Assembly: GCF_029867415.1 (NCBI RefSeq)
Contig: NC_081183.1
Span: 196,013,563 to 196,077,562 of the forward strand
Length of the DNA stretch: 64,000 nt
Reading direction: 5' to 3'
DNA from: Vicia villosa
Lineage: Eukaryota; Streptophyta; Magnoliopsida; Fabales; Fabaceae
This document shows, in pieces, positions 25,129 to 39,000 of this stretch (position 1 is the first letter of the stretch; each line of letters begins with the position of its first letter). A model generated the notes under the pieces. It did not search any database, was not told where the DNA came from, and was given only the letters and a program-made list of their open reading frames with translations. The translations under genes were made by a program, and so were the position numbers.

Positions 25129-25671
25129 TAGGGGTGGGAATAGGCTAGGCTAGGCTTTATAAGGCCTGGGCCTGGCCTACGATAAACTTACAAGGCCTGA
25201 GCCTGGCCTATGGCCTACTATAGGCTCGTTTTTTTAGTCTGACCTGGCCTTTTTAAAAGCCTGGTCTGGCCTGAAAGCCTATTTAAAAGCCTCTTTCTTA
25301 TTAATGTTTTCAATTAATTCATATTACTTAAGAAGCCTTATAGATCGCATATATATGAACATTTAGACCGACCTATTTAGCATTTTTTTCTAATATAAAT
25401 GTATATATAGACCAATCTATTTAACACTTTTTCTAATATATATGCATATATAGGTCAACCTATTTAGACTAATTTAATATATATGAAAGTATAGGCCGGC
25501 CTACAAGGCTTTATAGGCTATTTTAAGAGCCTAGGCCTGACCTTTTTTATTAAATAGGCTTTTAAAAAAGCTCAAGCCTGGCCTTTTTATCAAATAGGCT
25601 TGGCCTGGCCTGGCCTTAAGTAGGCTAGACTATAAGTCCCTGTAGGCCGGCCAGGCCTATTCCCACCCCTA
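25129..25671. mobile_element. hAT-type MITE, AGGCCTGGCC-rich
   Basis: A 543-bp element with ends TAGGGGTGGGAATAGGC and the complementary GCCTATTCCCACCCCTA. It is flanked by a perfect 8-bp repeat, GGCAGTGC (25121-25128, 25672-25679). The interior repeats GGCCTGGCCT motifs in both orientations. It lies inside LTR copy A; the matching position in copy B (near 26645, GGCAATGCTC) is uninterrupted, confirming the insertion point. Confidence 0.92.
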
Positions 25672-26927
25672 GGCAGTGCTCTGTTATGATGGACTTGAAC
25701 TTCCGATACAATGGAGAGAGGGCTGACCTAAATGGTTAGCACTCTAACGCTAATAAAAGAATAATGACTAATGTGTGAGTGAAGGAGGATTTGAATACAT
25801 GGGAATGACATGCTTTCTCTCTTATATAGTGGGGCACTTAAAAGCGTTTGTGAGTAGTGCATTGTATAGTGCAGACAATCATATGATTGATATGGGTGGT
25901 AGATAATGTCTCACGTGGGCGACCTTAAGGCTTCTCCTTGTGGTGTTAGTGTTTTAATGGAGACTGATGACGCATGTACATCGACTTGATTGTCGTGATA
26001 TGTGAATTCTCGTACAATAATATTCCTTAGTGTCACATGTTGTAAGGTCTCTTCAATTCTGAATTGCCTCTCTGACAAGAATCAAGAATTATGTTGGTAC
26101 ACTAGATTTAAGATGTTGTTTAGAAGGTCTGTGGCTCCCTGAATTCAAAGATTGGCCTATAGTAAATAGAGACCAGGGAGCATTTCTTGTCAAAGTATAA
26201 AAGGTAGTGGAATAGGTCTGTGTGATGGTTGGTCTTGGTGAATTTTTGTGTAGATATAAAGAAAAGGAAATCCTGAAATTCTCATTGAATATCTATTGAT
26301 GGAGTGGGATCTTGTTGCATGGGATTAGAAGGAGACGCCGCCAAAAACGGATCGTTTTTTATTCGAGAAGGGCGAGGAGGAGGAATCCTAGTAGCAGCTC
26401 AACGTTGAACGGGAGATCTTGTGACTTTGGATGCCACCATGTTTGATGAATTTGATGATGTATTTGTCAAATAAATAGGTTGAAAACGCGAGAAGTAAGA
26501 TCAATGAACATATATTTAAACTTTTAGAAAGGAGGTTTGAATTTTTGTTCGGAAGAAATTTAGATGTGGGAATAAAATGTCGAGTCACTCAGACGGCGTC
26601 AATGTTTGATTATGAACTAGACATGATCGATAAAATGATGAGGCAATGCTCTTTTATGGTGGAATTGAGCTTCTTGTACGGTGGAAAGGGGGTGGCCTAC
26701 AAGGTTAACATTCCAATGACCAAGTCAGTGAGAGAATAATGAGTAATGTCTGAGTGAGAGAGGATTTGAATACTTGAGAATGACGCATTTTCTCTCTTAT
26801 ACAGTAGGGGGCGGTTAAAGTTCTATGCCAAGAATGCATCATAAAGTACATATAACTGTTTTATTGATCTGAACGATAGATAATGTCTCAAGTGGCCAAC
26901 TTGGGGCTTGTTCTTATGGAGACCGAC

Positions 26928-27156
26928 CAGGGGCGGAGCTATAGCCCAGCGAGCCCGGGCACGTGCCCGGGCTCAACCCCTCCTTTCGTTGTATACTCCT
27001 TACATAATAGTTGATTTTTTAGACAACACTAGGAGAAAAATTAATAATTTTTAGACAAAATTAAGGGCAAAATTAGTAAAAACAGGTTGTAAAATTAGTA
27101 AAAACAATGTATAAATTTTTTGCCCAGGCTCCTTGAAATTTTTGGTTTCGCCACTG
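26928..27156. mobile_element. hAT-type MITE with CAGGGGCGGAG end
   Basis: A 229-bp element beginning CAGGGGCGGAGCTATAGCCC and ending GGTTTCGCCACTG, flanked by a perfect 8-bp repeat AGACCGAC (26920-26927, 27157-27164). A short GC-rich palindrome, GAGCCCGGGCACGTGCCCGG, sits near the left end. It is inside LTR copy B and absent at the matching site in copy A (GGAGACTGATGACG near 25960). Confidence 0.9.
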
Positions 27157-27440
27157 AGACCGACACAAATAAATACATCTATTTTGTTATCTTGAGATAT
27201 CACTTTTCATACAGTGATATTCCTTGGTGCATGCTCTTTTGAATTAAGAATAGCCTTTCTGCCAAGAGTTATGAGTTTTGCTAGTGCACTAGATTATAGA
27301 TGTTGTTCAGCAGTTCGGTGACTCCCTGAATTTCAAGATTGACATGTATCATCTAAATCCTAGTGAGTATTTCATGTCCAAGTATTATATGGTGTGGATG
27401 AGGTTCATGTGATGGTTCGCCTTGATGAGTTTGTTGTGTA

Positions 27441-28168
27441 GATTCGTCTTGGGAATAGGTCAGACCGGCTTACGGGATCAATAACCTAGCCTATTTAACG
27501 TAAGACTAACCTTATTTAATAAAAGCGTCATGCTAACGACGGCCCCCGACACTGGTTAAGCATTTTAAATAAAGAAAATATTATAAATTCATTGCATTAA
27601 ATACACACAAATTCTTTAGAAAAGTTAATTATTTATATTTTCAATACATTGAATACATACATTTTAGGTAAAAATATATCTCTTCAAAGTATTACCCTTA
27701 ATAAAAAGGTCAGATTTAAATTTTTTTTTAAAAGTTTATTTAATTAAATATGACAAATTTTAACCATAAAAAAACCTATAAAACAATATAGGTCGTCCTA
27801 TAAATTTATATAATATTAAAAAAAAGTTTAATAGTTTGGTGTGTAACTAAGTTAGTGTTCTTTGTGTAAAAAAAAATCTAAGTTGAGGAAATAATTTATC
27901 CATATTTAAAGGTATTCTTAAAAATCCTTAAATTAATCCACTAATGTTTCGATGAAATTTTAATTATCATTATGGATATGTTAGCAAATATATTCTTTCT
28001 TTTCTTTGCTAAAATCAACAAAACTTTCTACCAAAAAAAAAATCAACAAAACTAAAATGTCCGCAAACATCACCTTAAATAACGGTAATAATTATTATGT
28101 TTTAATGAAACTTTCTAATTTTATTCAAATCCTTTAATTTTTAAAACATTTGAATTTGGTTTGCGTTT
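27441..28168. other. nested MITE fragments, non-coding
   Basis: 27455-27530 (GGAATAGGTCAGACCGG and AACCTAGCCTATTTAA) and 27710-27800 (AATATAGGTCGTCC) look like parts of a second copy of the GGCCTGGCC MITE family. They are separated by a stretch starting TCATGCTAACGACGGCCCCC and CACTGGTTAAGCATT, itself a known style of MITE end. From about 27890 the sequence belongs to the duplicated small-gene block. Confidence 0.4.
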
Positions 28169-28177
28169 TTATATATA
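28169..28177 (+). promoter_or_regulatory. TATA box of small-gene copy 2
   Basis: TTATATATA lies about 50 bp before the ATG at 28220, in the same context as before the first paralogue. Confidence 0.55.
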
Positions 28178-28219
28178 CCCTACGAAACCAAAAACACCAT
28201 AACATTACAAAGAAAAAAA

Positions 28220-28573
28220 ATGTACAACGTAGGTCAAATCCTAGACCATAGCTTTATGATACCAAAAAAAGCCAATATTGAAGAACCAAAAAACTCTAAC
28301 AAGTTGAATTTTAACTTTTCAGCTATGAAACTTTTTCATCGTTTCCGCAAAGTGCTTACACGCTTTGTAGTATCTGGTAATTCTCATCATAGTTCATCAA
28401 CAAAGGATCATTCATCAAGGCATAAAAATTCTGAAAAGTTTGAACCGCCAAAGACTTCATGCAGTTCTTATTATTCATCTTATTCTCATTACAATGAAGC
28501 TGTTTCTGATTGTATTGAATTTTTCAATAAAGTGGGTGTTTTGAATAGTAGAAAATCAGATTTTAATGTGTAA
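28220..28573 (+). CDS. small uncharacterised protein, paralogue 2
   Basis: An intact single-exon gene of 117 residues, about 80% identical by eye to the protein at 24057-24419. The basic patch (MKLFHRFRKVLTRFVVSG), the Ser/His-rich linker and SYYSSYSHYNEAVSDCIEF are kept, and both proteins end RKSDFNV. Differences gather in the first 30 residues and just before the C-terminus. The two genes lie in the same direction 4.16 kb apart, with similar flanks from about 370 bp before the ATG to about 300 bp after the stop, so they arose by tandem segmental duplication. The intervening LTR remnant is not part of the unit. The function is not recognised. Confidence 0.7.
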   Translation: MYNVGQILDHSFMIPKKANIEEPKNSNKLNFNFSAMKLFHRFRKVLTRFVVSGNSHHSSSTKDHSSRHKNSEKFEPPKTSCSSYYSSYSHYNEAVSDCIEFFNKVGVLNSRKSDFNV

Positions 28574-29119
28574 TGATTTTTTTATGCTCTTAGTTTTTCA
28601 AATATATGGTTATGATACTGTGAATGTAACTGATTTTGTTTTATTAGCCATTAGCTATTTGATTACTTTTGTAATAAAAATTTATTCAGTTTGTTTTGAT
28701 TATGCTTCCACCATTTTTCTGATCATAAAGTTTTGAATTTGAATATTATTATAAATTTCAGTAATTAGACTTCATGGTCTTCACAGTATTGGTGATTCAG
28801 TGATTCTATGAATTCAAGAATGGAATATTCTTTTGCACCTCAACAAATCAGAGTTATTATCTTTTCTTAATTACTACATTTGAAGTTAAAATCGTAATCA
28901 AAATTATTTATTAGTTATTATTATCGTAATTAAAATTGTTTGTGTTAATAATAATTTATTGTTTAGAATTATCATTTAGAAGAAAACTAATGTACTATTA
29001 GAAAACATAATTAATATTATATTGAAAACATAATTAATATTACTATAATTAAATCACCATGTTAATTATGTGACACAATTAACCATATACTACAAATTCT
29101 AATTGAACTCCATTTTAAT
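28574..29119. other. intergenic, no gene seen
   Basis: AT-rich DNA between the 3' flank of the small gene and the hexokinase stop codon. 29000-29045 has a short AAAACATAATTAATATTA repeat. It includes the hexokinase 3' untranslated region, whose end I cannot place. Confidence 0.4.
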
Positions 29120-31606
<2,487 letters not shown>

Positions 31607-31981
31607 GTTTAGGTTCTTTTTCTGTGTTCTTACTTAGGACTTTGATTTCATGATGGACCGTTTTCATTAACACAACTGTTGTTAATGTATTGATCCTAAG
31701 GTGACAAAAGTTAAAGTTTAAAGAATTGATTTTACTAAAAATAAGTTTAATTTAAAATAATTTATATGTAAATATATTTACATAAAAATAAATGGAACAA
31801 TAAATTTAATACAAAAATTAAATTTCAACTCAAAAGCTGAAAATTATATTTTTAAGTTAAAATCATTTCCGAAAATAGAACAAATTCTAGAAACAATTAG
31901 GTATGTCAAATCAATTTTACATATAATTAACTCATAGAGTTTCAAACATAGACGAAAATAAAGTATTTTGTATTTAGATAT
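31607..31981 (-). promoter_or_regulatory. remaining hexokinase leader and promoter stub
   Basis: Only 375 bp separate the hexokinase ATG from the 3' LTR of the gypsy element. The stretch is AT-rich. I cannot single out a TATA box with confidence. Anything further upstream is now 10.5 kb away beyond the retrotransposon. Confidence 0.5.
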
Positions 31982-32560
31982 TGATCGTACCTGATCAGAA
32001 GAATCGTCGTAGGCTGCTCGGACTGGATCTTCTAGGAAGGAGGAGGAGGGGGGGTGTACCTGCAAGGTACTCCAATGCCAAAGTAAGTTGACGAGCAAAG
32101 GAGCGCAAGTACTAGCTAAGAGTGAGTAAGAATTGAATACCTGACCCTCTAATCAGAGAGGGTATATATAGCCCCCAGCGCTGGGCCATGATCTCGCTAT
32201 TGGGTTGGATTCCCAAGCCTAACTAGGAGACTGCCAGGTTTCCTGAGCGGAAATATCGGAGGTGCGTGTACGCCCTCTGTCCTGGTTAACCGCTCCGAAA
32301 TCCAAGGGAAGACGCGGTCTTTGAGGAGCCACGTGGCATCCGAGTTATTCGGAGGATTGGATATGAAAGAGCCCCGCGCGGAGCAGGGTCCTCGGCAAGG
32401 ATGACGTCCGGGGGAGAGCTAACGCCGAGCAAGGGTCCACTCCGGGTAGGGTGTTAGTGCCGAGCAAGGCGTGTCGGGAAGGCACTGAACTATTCATGGG
32501 CCTCTGAGGCTTATTGGGCCGAAAGCGGTGTTGGGCCTAGCCTTGGCCCAGTCCAGAACA
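31982..32560 (-). repeat. 3' LTR of gypsy element
   Basis: 579 bp, plus-strand ends TGATCGTACC and CCAGAACA. GGTATATATAG at 32161-32171 lies between a short inverted repeat (CCCTCTAATCAGAGAGGG) and CCCAGCGCTGGG. T at 32220 is the only difference seen from the other LTR. Confidence 0.95.
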
Positions 32561-32574
32561 GGAGCCCCCCAAGT
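32561..32574 (-). other. polypurine tract of gypsy element
   Basis: Directly before the 3' LTR, in the element's direction, the minus strand reads CTTGGGGGGCTCC. This is the usual G-rich second-strand primer of Tat-type elements. Confidence 0.7.
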
Positions 32575-32808
32575 CGGAGTTTTCTGGTTAAGAAGCTGTG
32601 ACTTTGCTTCTACGCTCGGACCCCAATTCTCGTGGTTGCTCGGTGAGTCGGTCCTCGTTACACAGACGCGCTCGGAGGAAAATCCAGTGGTGGGCGAAAC
32701 GTCGCGCGTGGGAAGCACGCGTTGACGTGGCATAGGCAATGATGGCCTAGGGTCTAGGAGACGGCGCTTGTCAGGAGGTGCGACGTTTCGCCTTCCGAGC
32801 TTCTTTCC

Positions 32809-32815
32809 TATAAAA
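32809..32815 (+). promoter_or_regulatory. TATA box of antisense retroelement gene
   Basis: TATAAAA followed by GGGGGGTGAAAACG lies 163 bp before the antisense ATG at 32972 and faces the plus strand. It suggests the gene has its own promoter between the 3' LTR and its first exon. Confidence 0.6.
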
Positions 32816-32971
32816 GGGGGGTGAAAACGTTCATTTGGGAATTTTCCTCTGTCTGTTTACTTGCTCGGCTTTAGGTGGACGATCAAGGGAACAATTTCTC
32901 GGTTGCCCAGCATTTTTGTTCGTCGCTCCGACCATCACTCCGCCGGAGGGATCTTCCCAGTTGCTGTCACC

Positions 32972-35321
32972 ATGTCTGCAAGTAAGTTCACGTTTCCCTC
33001 CTAGCTTATTATCTTCTTGTAGTGTTCGATGGGATTACTCTTGCGGTCCCCGTCACTGATAGCTATCCGTGTCGGTTGGGCCAGGCGCGCGGTCGGCGCT
33101 TCCTTCGGGTTATCTAGGCGATGCCCGGGGGCGCGACGGCCGGCGGGTTAGTTATCGTCTCTGTCGGATCATCGTGTTCGTCTAAAATTTATACGTCGTG
33201 CTTTTTACTGCTGTCGAGAGTCCTCGGCTGACGAACGTATTTCCTCGATGGGGGTTTAGCCGGGGGCTCTGCTGCTCCTGCTCTACCCTTTCGCTTGCCT
33301 TGCGGTGGAAGGGTGGATTTGATGGACTATCGAATTCACTTCTCCCTTCTGCGTGCAGGTGAATCAGATTCGAGTGCTACCTCAAGATCCGGCTCGGACA
33401 CCGACTCGACGACCAGTGACTCCGACAGCTCGACGGCAACTAGTTCCGACGTCGAAATTATTGAGGGAAATGGCACTCCCTCGGCCGAAGGCGCTCACAC
33501 AGGATCACCTGGTTCGGATGCCGAGGGAGGGGTTTCCCCTATGCCGTTATTCAGTTATGAACATACCGTTGCGCCCGATTGGATAGCCGAGGAGGCTCTA
33601 TCTGTTGTTTCTCGGTACACCGCGTCTCTGGATGGGGCATTTACAGAAATCGAGGTTCTGGGGGAAGGCGATCCGCCCAATTATCAAATAGGTTGCCCGT
33701 CTCCGAACGAACGCATATGCTCTCGGTTTGCCGGGGACGGATTTGCGATGTACGATTACGTGTTTAGGGAGCTCGGCTTCCGGTTACCTTTCTCTGATTT
33801 TCAGGTTTCAGTTATGGCGTTTCTATCTCTGGCGCCGTCCCAAATTCATCCGAATGCTTTTGCTTTTATGCGGGCATTCGAGATTGTGTGTGATTATTTG
33901 GGTATAGGCGCAACGTCTGCGTTGTTCGGAAGATGTTTTCGTGTTCAACGGCAGGCGTCAAACGGGCGGTACAGCTGGGTTTCGTTCAGGAACGCCGAGC
34001 GTAAACTCTTCGGAATGTATACTGACTCCGTGAAGGGTTTTAAGGATCGATACTTCGTTGTCCGCCCCCTAAGTCCGACGGCCTACTCTTCGGTGTCGGA
34101 TATGGTGGCCGAGCGGGATGCCGAGGGGGAGATAGTGAGGGATGAGTATGGGCAGGAAGTAAGGGAGTTTTGCACGACGTTTCCGTTTTTCTGGTGGAAG
34201 GGTCATTTTGCGTCTCCTCCGAAATACTATGCTTGGGAGGACGATGATTTGGATGATCAAGACCGGGAGTCATACTCGGTCCTCTGCAAATACGTAGATA
34301 GCTTTACTATGTCTCGTTGGGTGACGAGGAATGGGGATCCCGTATTGAACGAGGACGGGGTGCCGATCACGGAGCAGCGGCCTATTAATACCAAGGCTTT
34401 GCTAGCTTGTCGGACTCCCGAGGAGACCCGGACGTTGTTAGGTTGTGTCCATTCACCTTGCTTTGTGATCTCCGCCCGGTATTTTGCTAACTTGTTTTTC
34501 TTTTCTTTGCAGAGGCTATGCCGGAGAAGGAGGATAATATCCTGAAACAGGCTTTGGATGCGAGGAAGAATCAGAAGAAGAAGAACCAGGCAACCGGAGC
34601 TGGAGAGAACTCAGGCTCGGCAGGCTCTCCTCACAAGACTCATGCCGACGAGAGGTCTTCCAAGAGATCTCGTCCTTCCGAGGGGGGACGTCCAGATCAG
34701 TCGAACCTAGGTCCCGGGCGCGCCTTCGTGTTGCCTCCTTGCTACAAGGATGGAGGGTATTTCGAGAAATTCCCCTTGGTTACCTCACCGGACGAAGCTC
34801 GTCGAATCAGTGATATGGACCCCCCGTCCCTTCAGAAACAGTTGGCGTGCGACAGTGCCGCCGTGATGAGGGTCTTGGGGATGGCCCAAGTGTTGGCCAG
34901 TGGAGGCTCGGGCTCGACCGAGGTCCTGAAGGAGGCCGAGGCGGCTAAGAAGGTGGCCGAGGATAAGGTGAAGGCCATGGAGACCGAGCGCAAGGAGTTG
35001 AGGAAGAAGGTCGACGCGGTCCTGAAGCAGAAAGACGCGGAGGTTGCGGCTGAGAAGAAGAAGCTGGCTGACCTTCGACTTGAATGGGCTCCCTCGGCTG
35101 ACGAGTCGCTGGATGTGGCAGCACTAAAGTCTAGGGCTGAGTTTGTGGAGAAGATAGATAGCCTGAAGATAAGCCTGGCCGACATGGCCGACGTCGGGTT
35201 CGAGCGTGCTCTTCAGCAGCTGAGGCTTCTGAACCCTGGTTTGAAGGAGGATAATGTCGGGCTCTCTTCGAGGATCGTGGATGGTGTGTTGGTGCCTGAG
35301 TCTCCGGGGAGTGAAGAGTAG
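32972..35321 (+). CDS. spliced antisense gene of Tat retrotransposon
   Basis: The gene runs against gag-pol. Three exons are predicted: 32972-32981, 33359-34441 and 34513-35321; introns are GTAAGT..GCAG (377 bp) and GTTGTG..GCAG (71 bp). The 1902 nt stay in frame and give 633 residues. The start is an acidic Ser/Thr/Asp-rich region (SDTDSTTSDSDSSTATS). A globular domain follows at about residues 70-330, with PNERICSRFAGDGFAMYDYV and FWWKGHFASPPKYY, resembling the plant Transposase_28 (gypsy-type transposon) family. A basic linker with KRSRPSEGGRP precedes a charged coiled coil (about 500-570). Antisense genes of this layout are known in Tat elements such as Grande; function unknown. The exon structure is inferred from splice signals and frame. 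Confidence 0.8.
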
Positions 35322-36015
35322 AAAGTGTAGTTCCGGGCCTGTGTGCCTGTATTCTTCGGCCTGCGTGCCATTTTCTCTTTTGTTGGATAATGCTCGGATT
35401 ACTTTTGGGGGCCTGCGTGCCCGTCATTTTGTTTGTAACTTTTGGATATCGTCGACCAAGTTGGTCGGCAATTTTAATGTTTTATAATTCTGCTTGCTTA
35501 TATCTGTTTATCTGCACTTTCGGTGTTATCGTTGTATGCTTGTTCTTTTTGATAACTTTCCTGCTGTGCTCGTATGACGAGGTATTTCCCCTATACTTAG
35601 AGTATTTTGCGACTGTTCTAGGTAATTGATGACTTATGCTCGGGTACGCCGGATAGTCACCTGTATACTTGTGATATTATTGATTTTGTGGACTGTGCTC
35701 GGCCTAGATTGATTGCCCGGGCGTGTTGAGTACGGGCCGGGTGCGCAGAGCAGGTATGCGCTTTTAGCGAGCGCGAGACCGCGGTTGTGGCCAAGCGTTC
35801 GCGGCGTGAACGATCCCATCGCGAGCTGGGGTTCTGCCATGCAGGTACTTCCTCGGGGGGTCTAGGTGTAGAATCCGCCGAGGGGTCGGTCCATCCATCC
35901 GACGGGAGGAATCGACCGTCGCTGTCGTGGAATACTCACGTCCGTACCGACGACGTGGACCCGTGCCCGTCTGTTACCTGAGTTTGGGCCAGAGGTCGGG
36001 CGTTTTAGCTTATGT
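35322..36015. other. spacer between convergent retroelement genes
   Basis: Non-coding DNA between the ends of the antisense gene and gag-pol. It would hold both polyadenylation regions; CCGTGCCTGCGTGCC-like repeats occur at 35330-35420. No further gene is supported. Confidence 0.5.
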
Positions 36016-39000
36016 TTAGCTATAATAACGTCTGAGTTTTTCAGCATTCCAGGGTCGAGCAAGTTTCTCCCCGAGAAGATTCTCGAGGTAGTAGGCGCCG
36101 TTCTCGGTTTTGTCATAAACTCGGTACGGGCCTTCCCAGTTTGGGGCTAGTTTGCCCTCGCGCGAGTCTTTCATGTTTCTGCGAAGCACTAGGGCGCCGA
36201 TTTCGAATTCGCGCTTTATAACTTTGGTGTTATGGCGAAGAGCTATTTGCTGTTTTAGTTTAGCTTCTCGGAGGGCTGATCCTGCTCGGATCTCTTCTAC
36301 CATATCGAGTTCTTCCCTCATGGCCTCGTCGTTAAGTTCTTCCTCGAGGGGGAATTCGGTGCGCCGAGAAGGCTCTCGGATTTCTACAGGAATTACGGCT
36401 TCGGTGCCGTAGGTTAGTCGAAAAGGAGTCTCGCCTGTGCTCGAATGGGGCGTCGTCCTATACGCCCAGAGTACACTATGTAGTTCTTCGACCCAAGCTT
36501 TTTTGGCTTCGCCAAGTCTTCTCTTTAATCCTCGGAGGATGACTCGGTTGGCTGCCTCGGCCTGCCCGTTCGTCTGAGGGTGCTCGACTGAGGTGAAGTG
36601 TTGCTTCGTGCCAAGCTTGGCCACAAACTCTTGGAATTTTTTGTCAGTGAACTGGGTGCCATTGTCGGTGATTATGGCCTGAGGGACCCCGAACCGGGCA
36701 AGTATGTTTCGTTTGTAGAAACGGAGCACGTTTTGAGATGTGATCTTGGCAAGCGCCTCGGCTTCTATCCATTTCGTGAAGTAATCGACGGCGACCACGA
36801 GATATTTATTTTGGTACGAGCCGACCGGGAACGGTCCGAGGAGGTCCATTCCCCAGGTGGAAAAAGGCCAAGGGGAGGAGAGGGATTTTAGCTCGTTGGG
36901 GGGAGCTAGGTGCATGTCGGCATGCCGCTGACATCTGTCGCATTTCTGAACATGCTCCTTGGCGTCCTGCTGCATAGTCGGCCAATAATAGCCGGCTCTG
37001 AGGGCTTTCCTCGCCAGAGATCGGCCGCCGAGATGCTGGCCGTTAATCCCTTCGTGAAGCTCTTGCAGTACTTCCATTGCCTGCGAGCCGTCGATGCATT
37101 TGAGAAGGGGAATGGAGAAGCCGCGCCGATAGAGTTTATTTTCGATGACCGTGTACGAGCAGGCTCTCCTCTTAATGGCTGAAGCTTCCTTCGGATCATC
37201 GGGGAGCTCGTCGTTCATGAGGTATTTGTATACCGGAGTCATCCAGCAATGGGCGTCTCCGATGGCAAATACTTGTATGGTCTGCGCGTTTTTGCCTACG
37301 CTTGGATCGGACAAGATTTCTTGTATCACCGACTTGTTCCCTCCCTTCTTTCTTGTGCTTGCGAGCTTGGATAAGAGGTCGGCCCTCGAGTTGTGTTCCC
37401 GAGGGATGTGTGCGACGTCTGCCTTTGTGAATCCTTTCATCTTTTCTTTGACGAGCGATAGATATTCGGCTAGCGTGTCGTTTTTGGCTTGGTAATCGCC
37501 GCTAACTTGGGACGCGACCAGTTGAGAGTCGGTATAAATCATGACTTCCCGAGCGCCCACGTCCTCGGCGAGGCGTAGGCCCGCTAGGAGGGCTTCGTAC
37601 TCGGCCTGGTTGTTCGATGTGGTGAAGGATAGGACTAAGGATACTTCGATGACGAGTCCATCGTCGTTTTCCAAGATGATACCGGCCCCACTGCCCGCGT
37701 GGCTTGAGGCGCCATCAACGTAGATGGTCCACTTTTTCTCGGTGGGTGTTGGGGAGTTGGAGATCGTCGTCATTTCGGCCACGAAGTCGGCGAGCGCTTG
37801 GGCTTTTAACGCTTTCCTGCCCTCGTATTGTATGTCAAATTCGGACAGTTCGAGAGACCATTTCAGCATTCTCCCGGCCATGTCTGGTCGGCTGAGAAGT
37901 TGCTTGATCGGTTGGTCTGTCCGGACGATGATAGTGTGGGCGAGGAAGTAGTACCTCAGTCTTCTGGCGGCCGTTATTAGGGCCAGTGCGATTTTTTCTA
38001 TCTGTTGATATCGGACCTCGGGCCCTTGTAGGGCTTTGCTAGTGAAATATACTGGCTTCTGCCCGTCTTCCGTTTCTCGGATCAGGGCTGCGCTGGCCGC
38101 CTCGCCTGAAACGGCCAAGTAGAGATAGAGAACCTCGTTGCTGTCTGGTCGGGATAGCACCGGGGGTTTGGAGAGCACTTGTTTGAGGTGGGATAACGCT
38201 CGTTCGCATTCCTCGGACCACTCGAAAGCTGCTTCTTTCCGAAGAAGCTTAAAGAATGGAAGTGCATGCTGGGCGGATTTCGCGACGAAGCGGGATAATG
38301 CCGTGAGCATTCCGTTTAGTACTTGGATGGACTTTTTATTGGTGGGGGTAGGGAGGTCTGAGAATGCTCGGCACTTATCAGGGTTGGCTTCTATTCCTCG
38401 TTCTGTTAAGTAGAAACCGAGGAATTTGCCTGCCCGTACTCCGAAGGTACACTTCTCCGGATTGAAGCGCATCCTGCAGGACCTGGCCTGCTTGAAGACC
38501 CGCTCGAGATGTAGTGTGTGGTCGGAGTCTTCCCGAGATTTGACGATCATGTCGTCCATATACACCTCGAGTGTGTCGCCGATTTCTCCTCGGAAGACCT
38601 TGTTCATCATCCGCTGGTAGGTTGCCCCGGCGTTTTTGAGTCCGAAGGGCATTACGTTGTAGTAATAATTGCCCGATTCGGTCATGAAAGCCGTGCATTG
38701 CTTGTCGCATTTCGCCATGGGAATCTGGTTGTAACCAGAGTAAGCGTCCATGAAGGACAACAGTTTATAGCCGGCCGAGTTGTTGACCAGTCTATCAATA
38801 TTAGGTAAAGGGTAGGCGTCCTTTGGACATGCCCGGTTAACATCAGTATAATCAACACACATTCTCCATTTTCCATTAGATTTTTTAACAAGTACAACAT
38901 TTGAGAGCCAAGTTGAATACTTGGCCTCGGAAATAAAATTTGCCTCTAGGAGGTCTTTTACAGCTTTCTCGGCAGCCTCCGCTTTCTCGGGAGACTGCCG

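Larger units (their letters stand above)
25082..27440 (-). mobile_element. remnant of small non-autonomous LTR element
   Basis: Two related blocks, 25082-about 26290 (copy A) and 26603-about 27440 (copy B), are direct repeats flanking roughly 310 bp. Both begin TG (TGTTAGATTATAAG, TGTTTGATTATGAAC) and share CTTTCTCTCTTATA. Immediately left of copy B the plus strand reads CAGACGGCGTCAA, closely like the primer-binding site beside the 5' LTR of the gypsy element at 41947. The minus strand of the short internal part opens MVASKVTRSPVQR, then breaks at a stop. I therefore read A and B as 3' and 5' LTRs of an old minus-strand element with almost no internal region. Copy ends are approximate. Confidence 0.6.

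Noticed and set aside
32494..32739. Frames overlapping the 3' LTR/internal boundary
   Set aside because: They span the polypurine tract and LTR edge and do not match any element protein.
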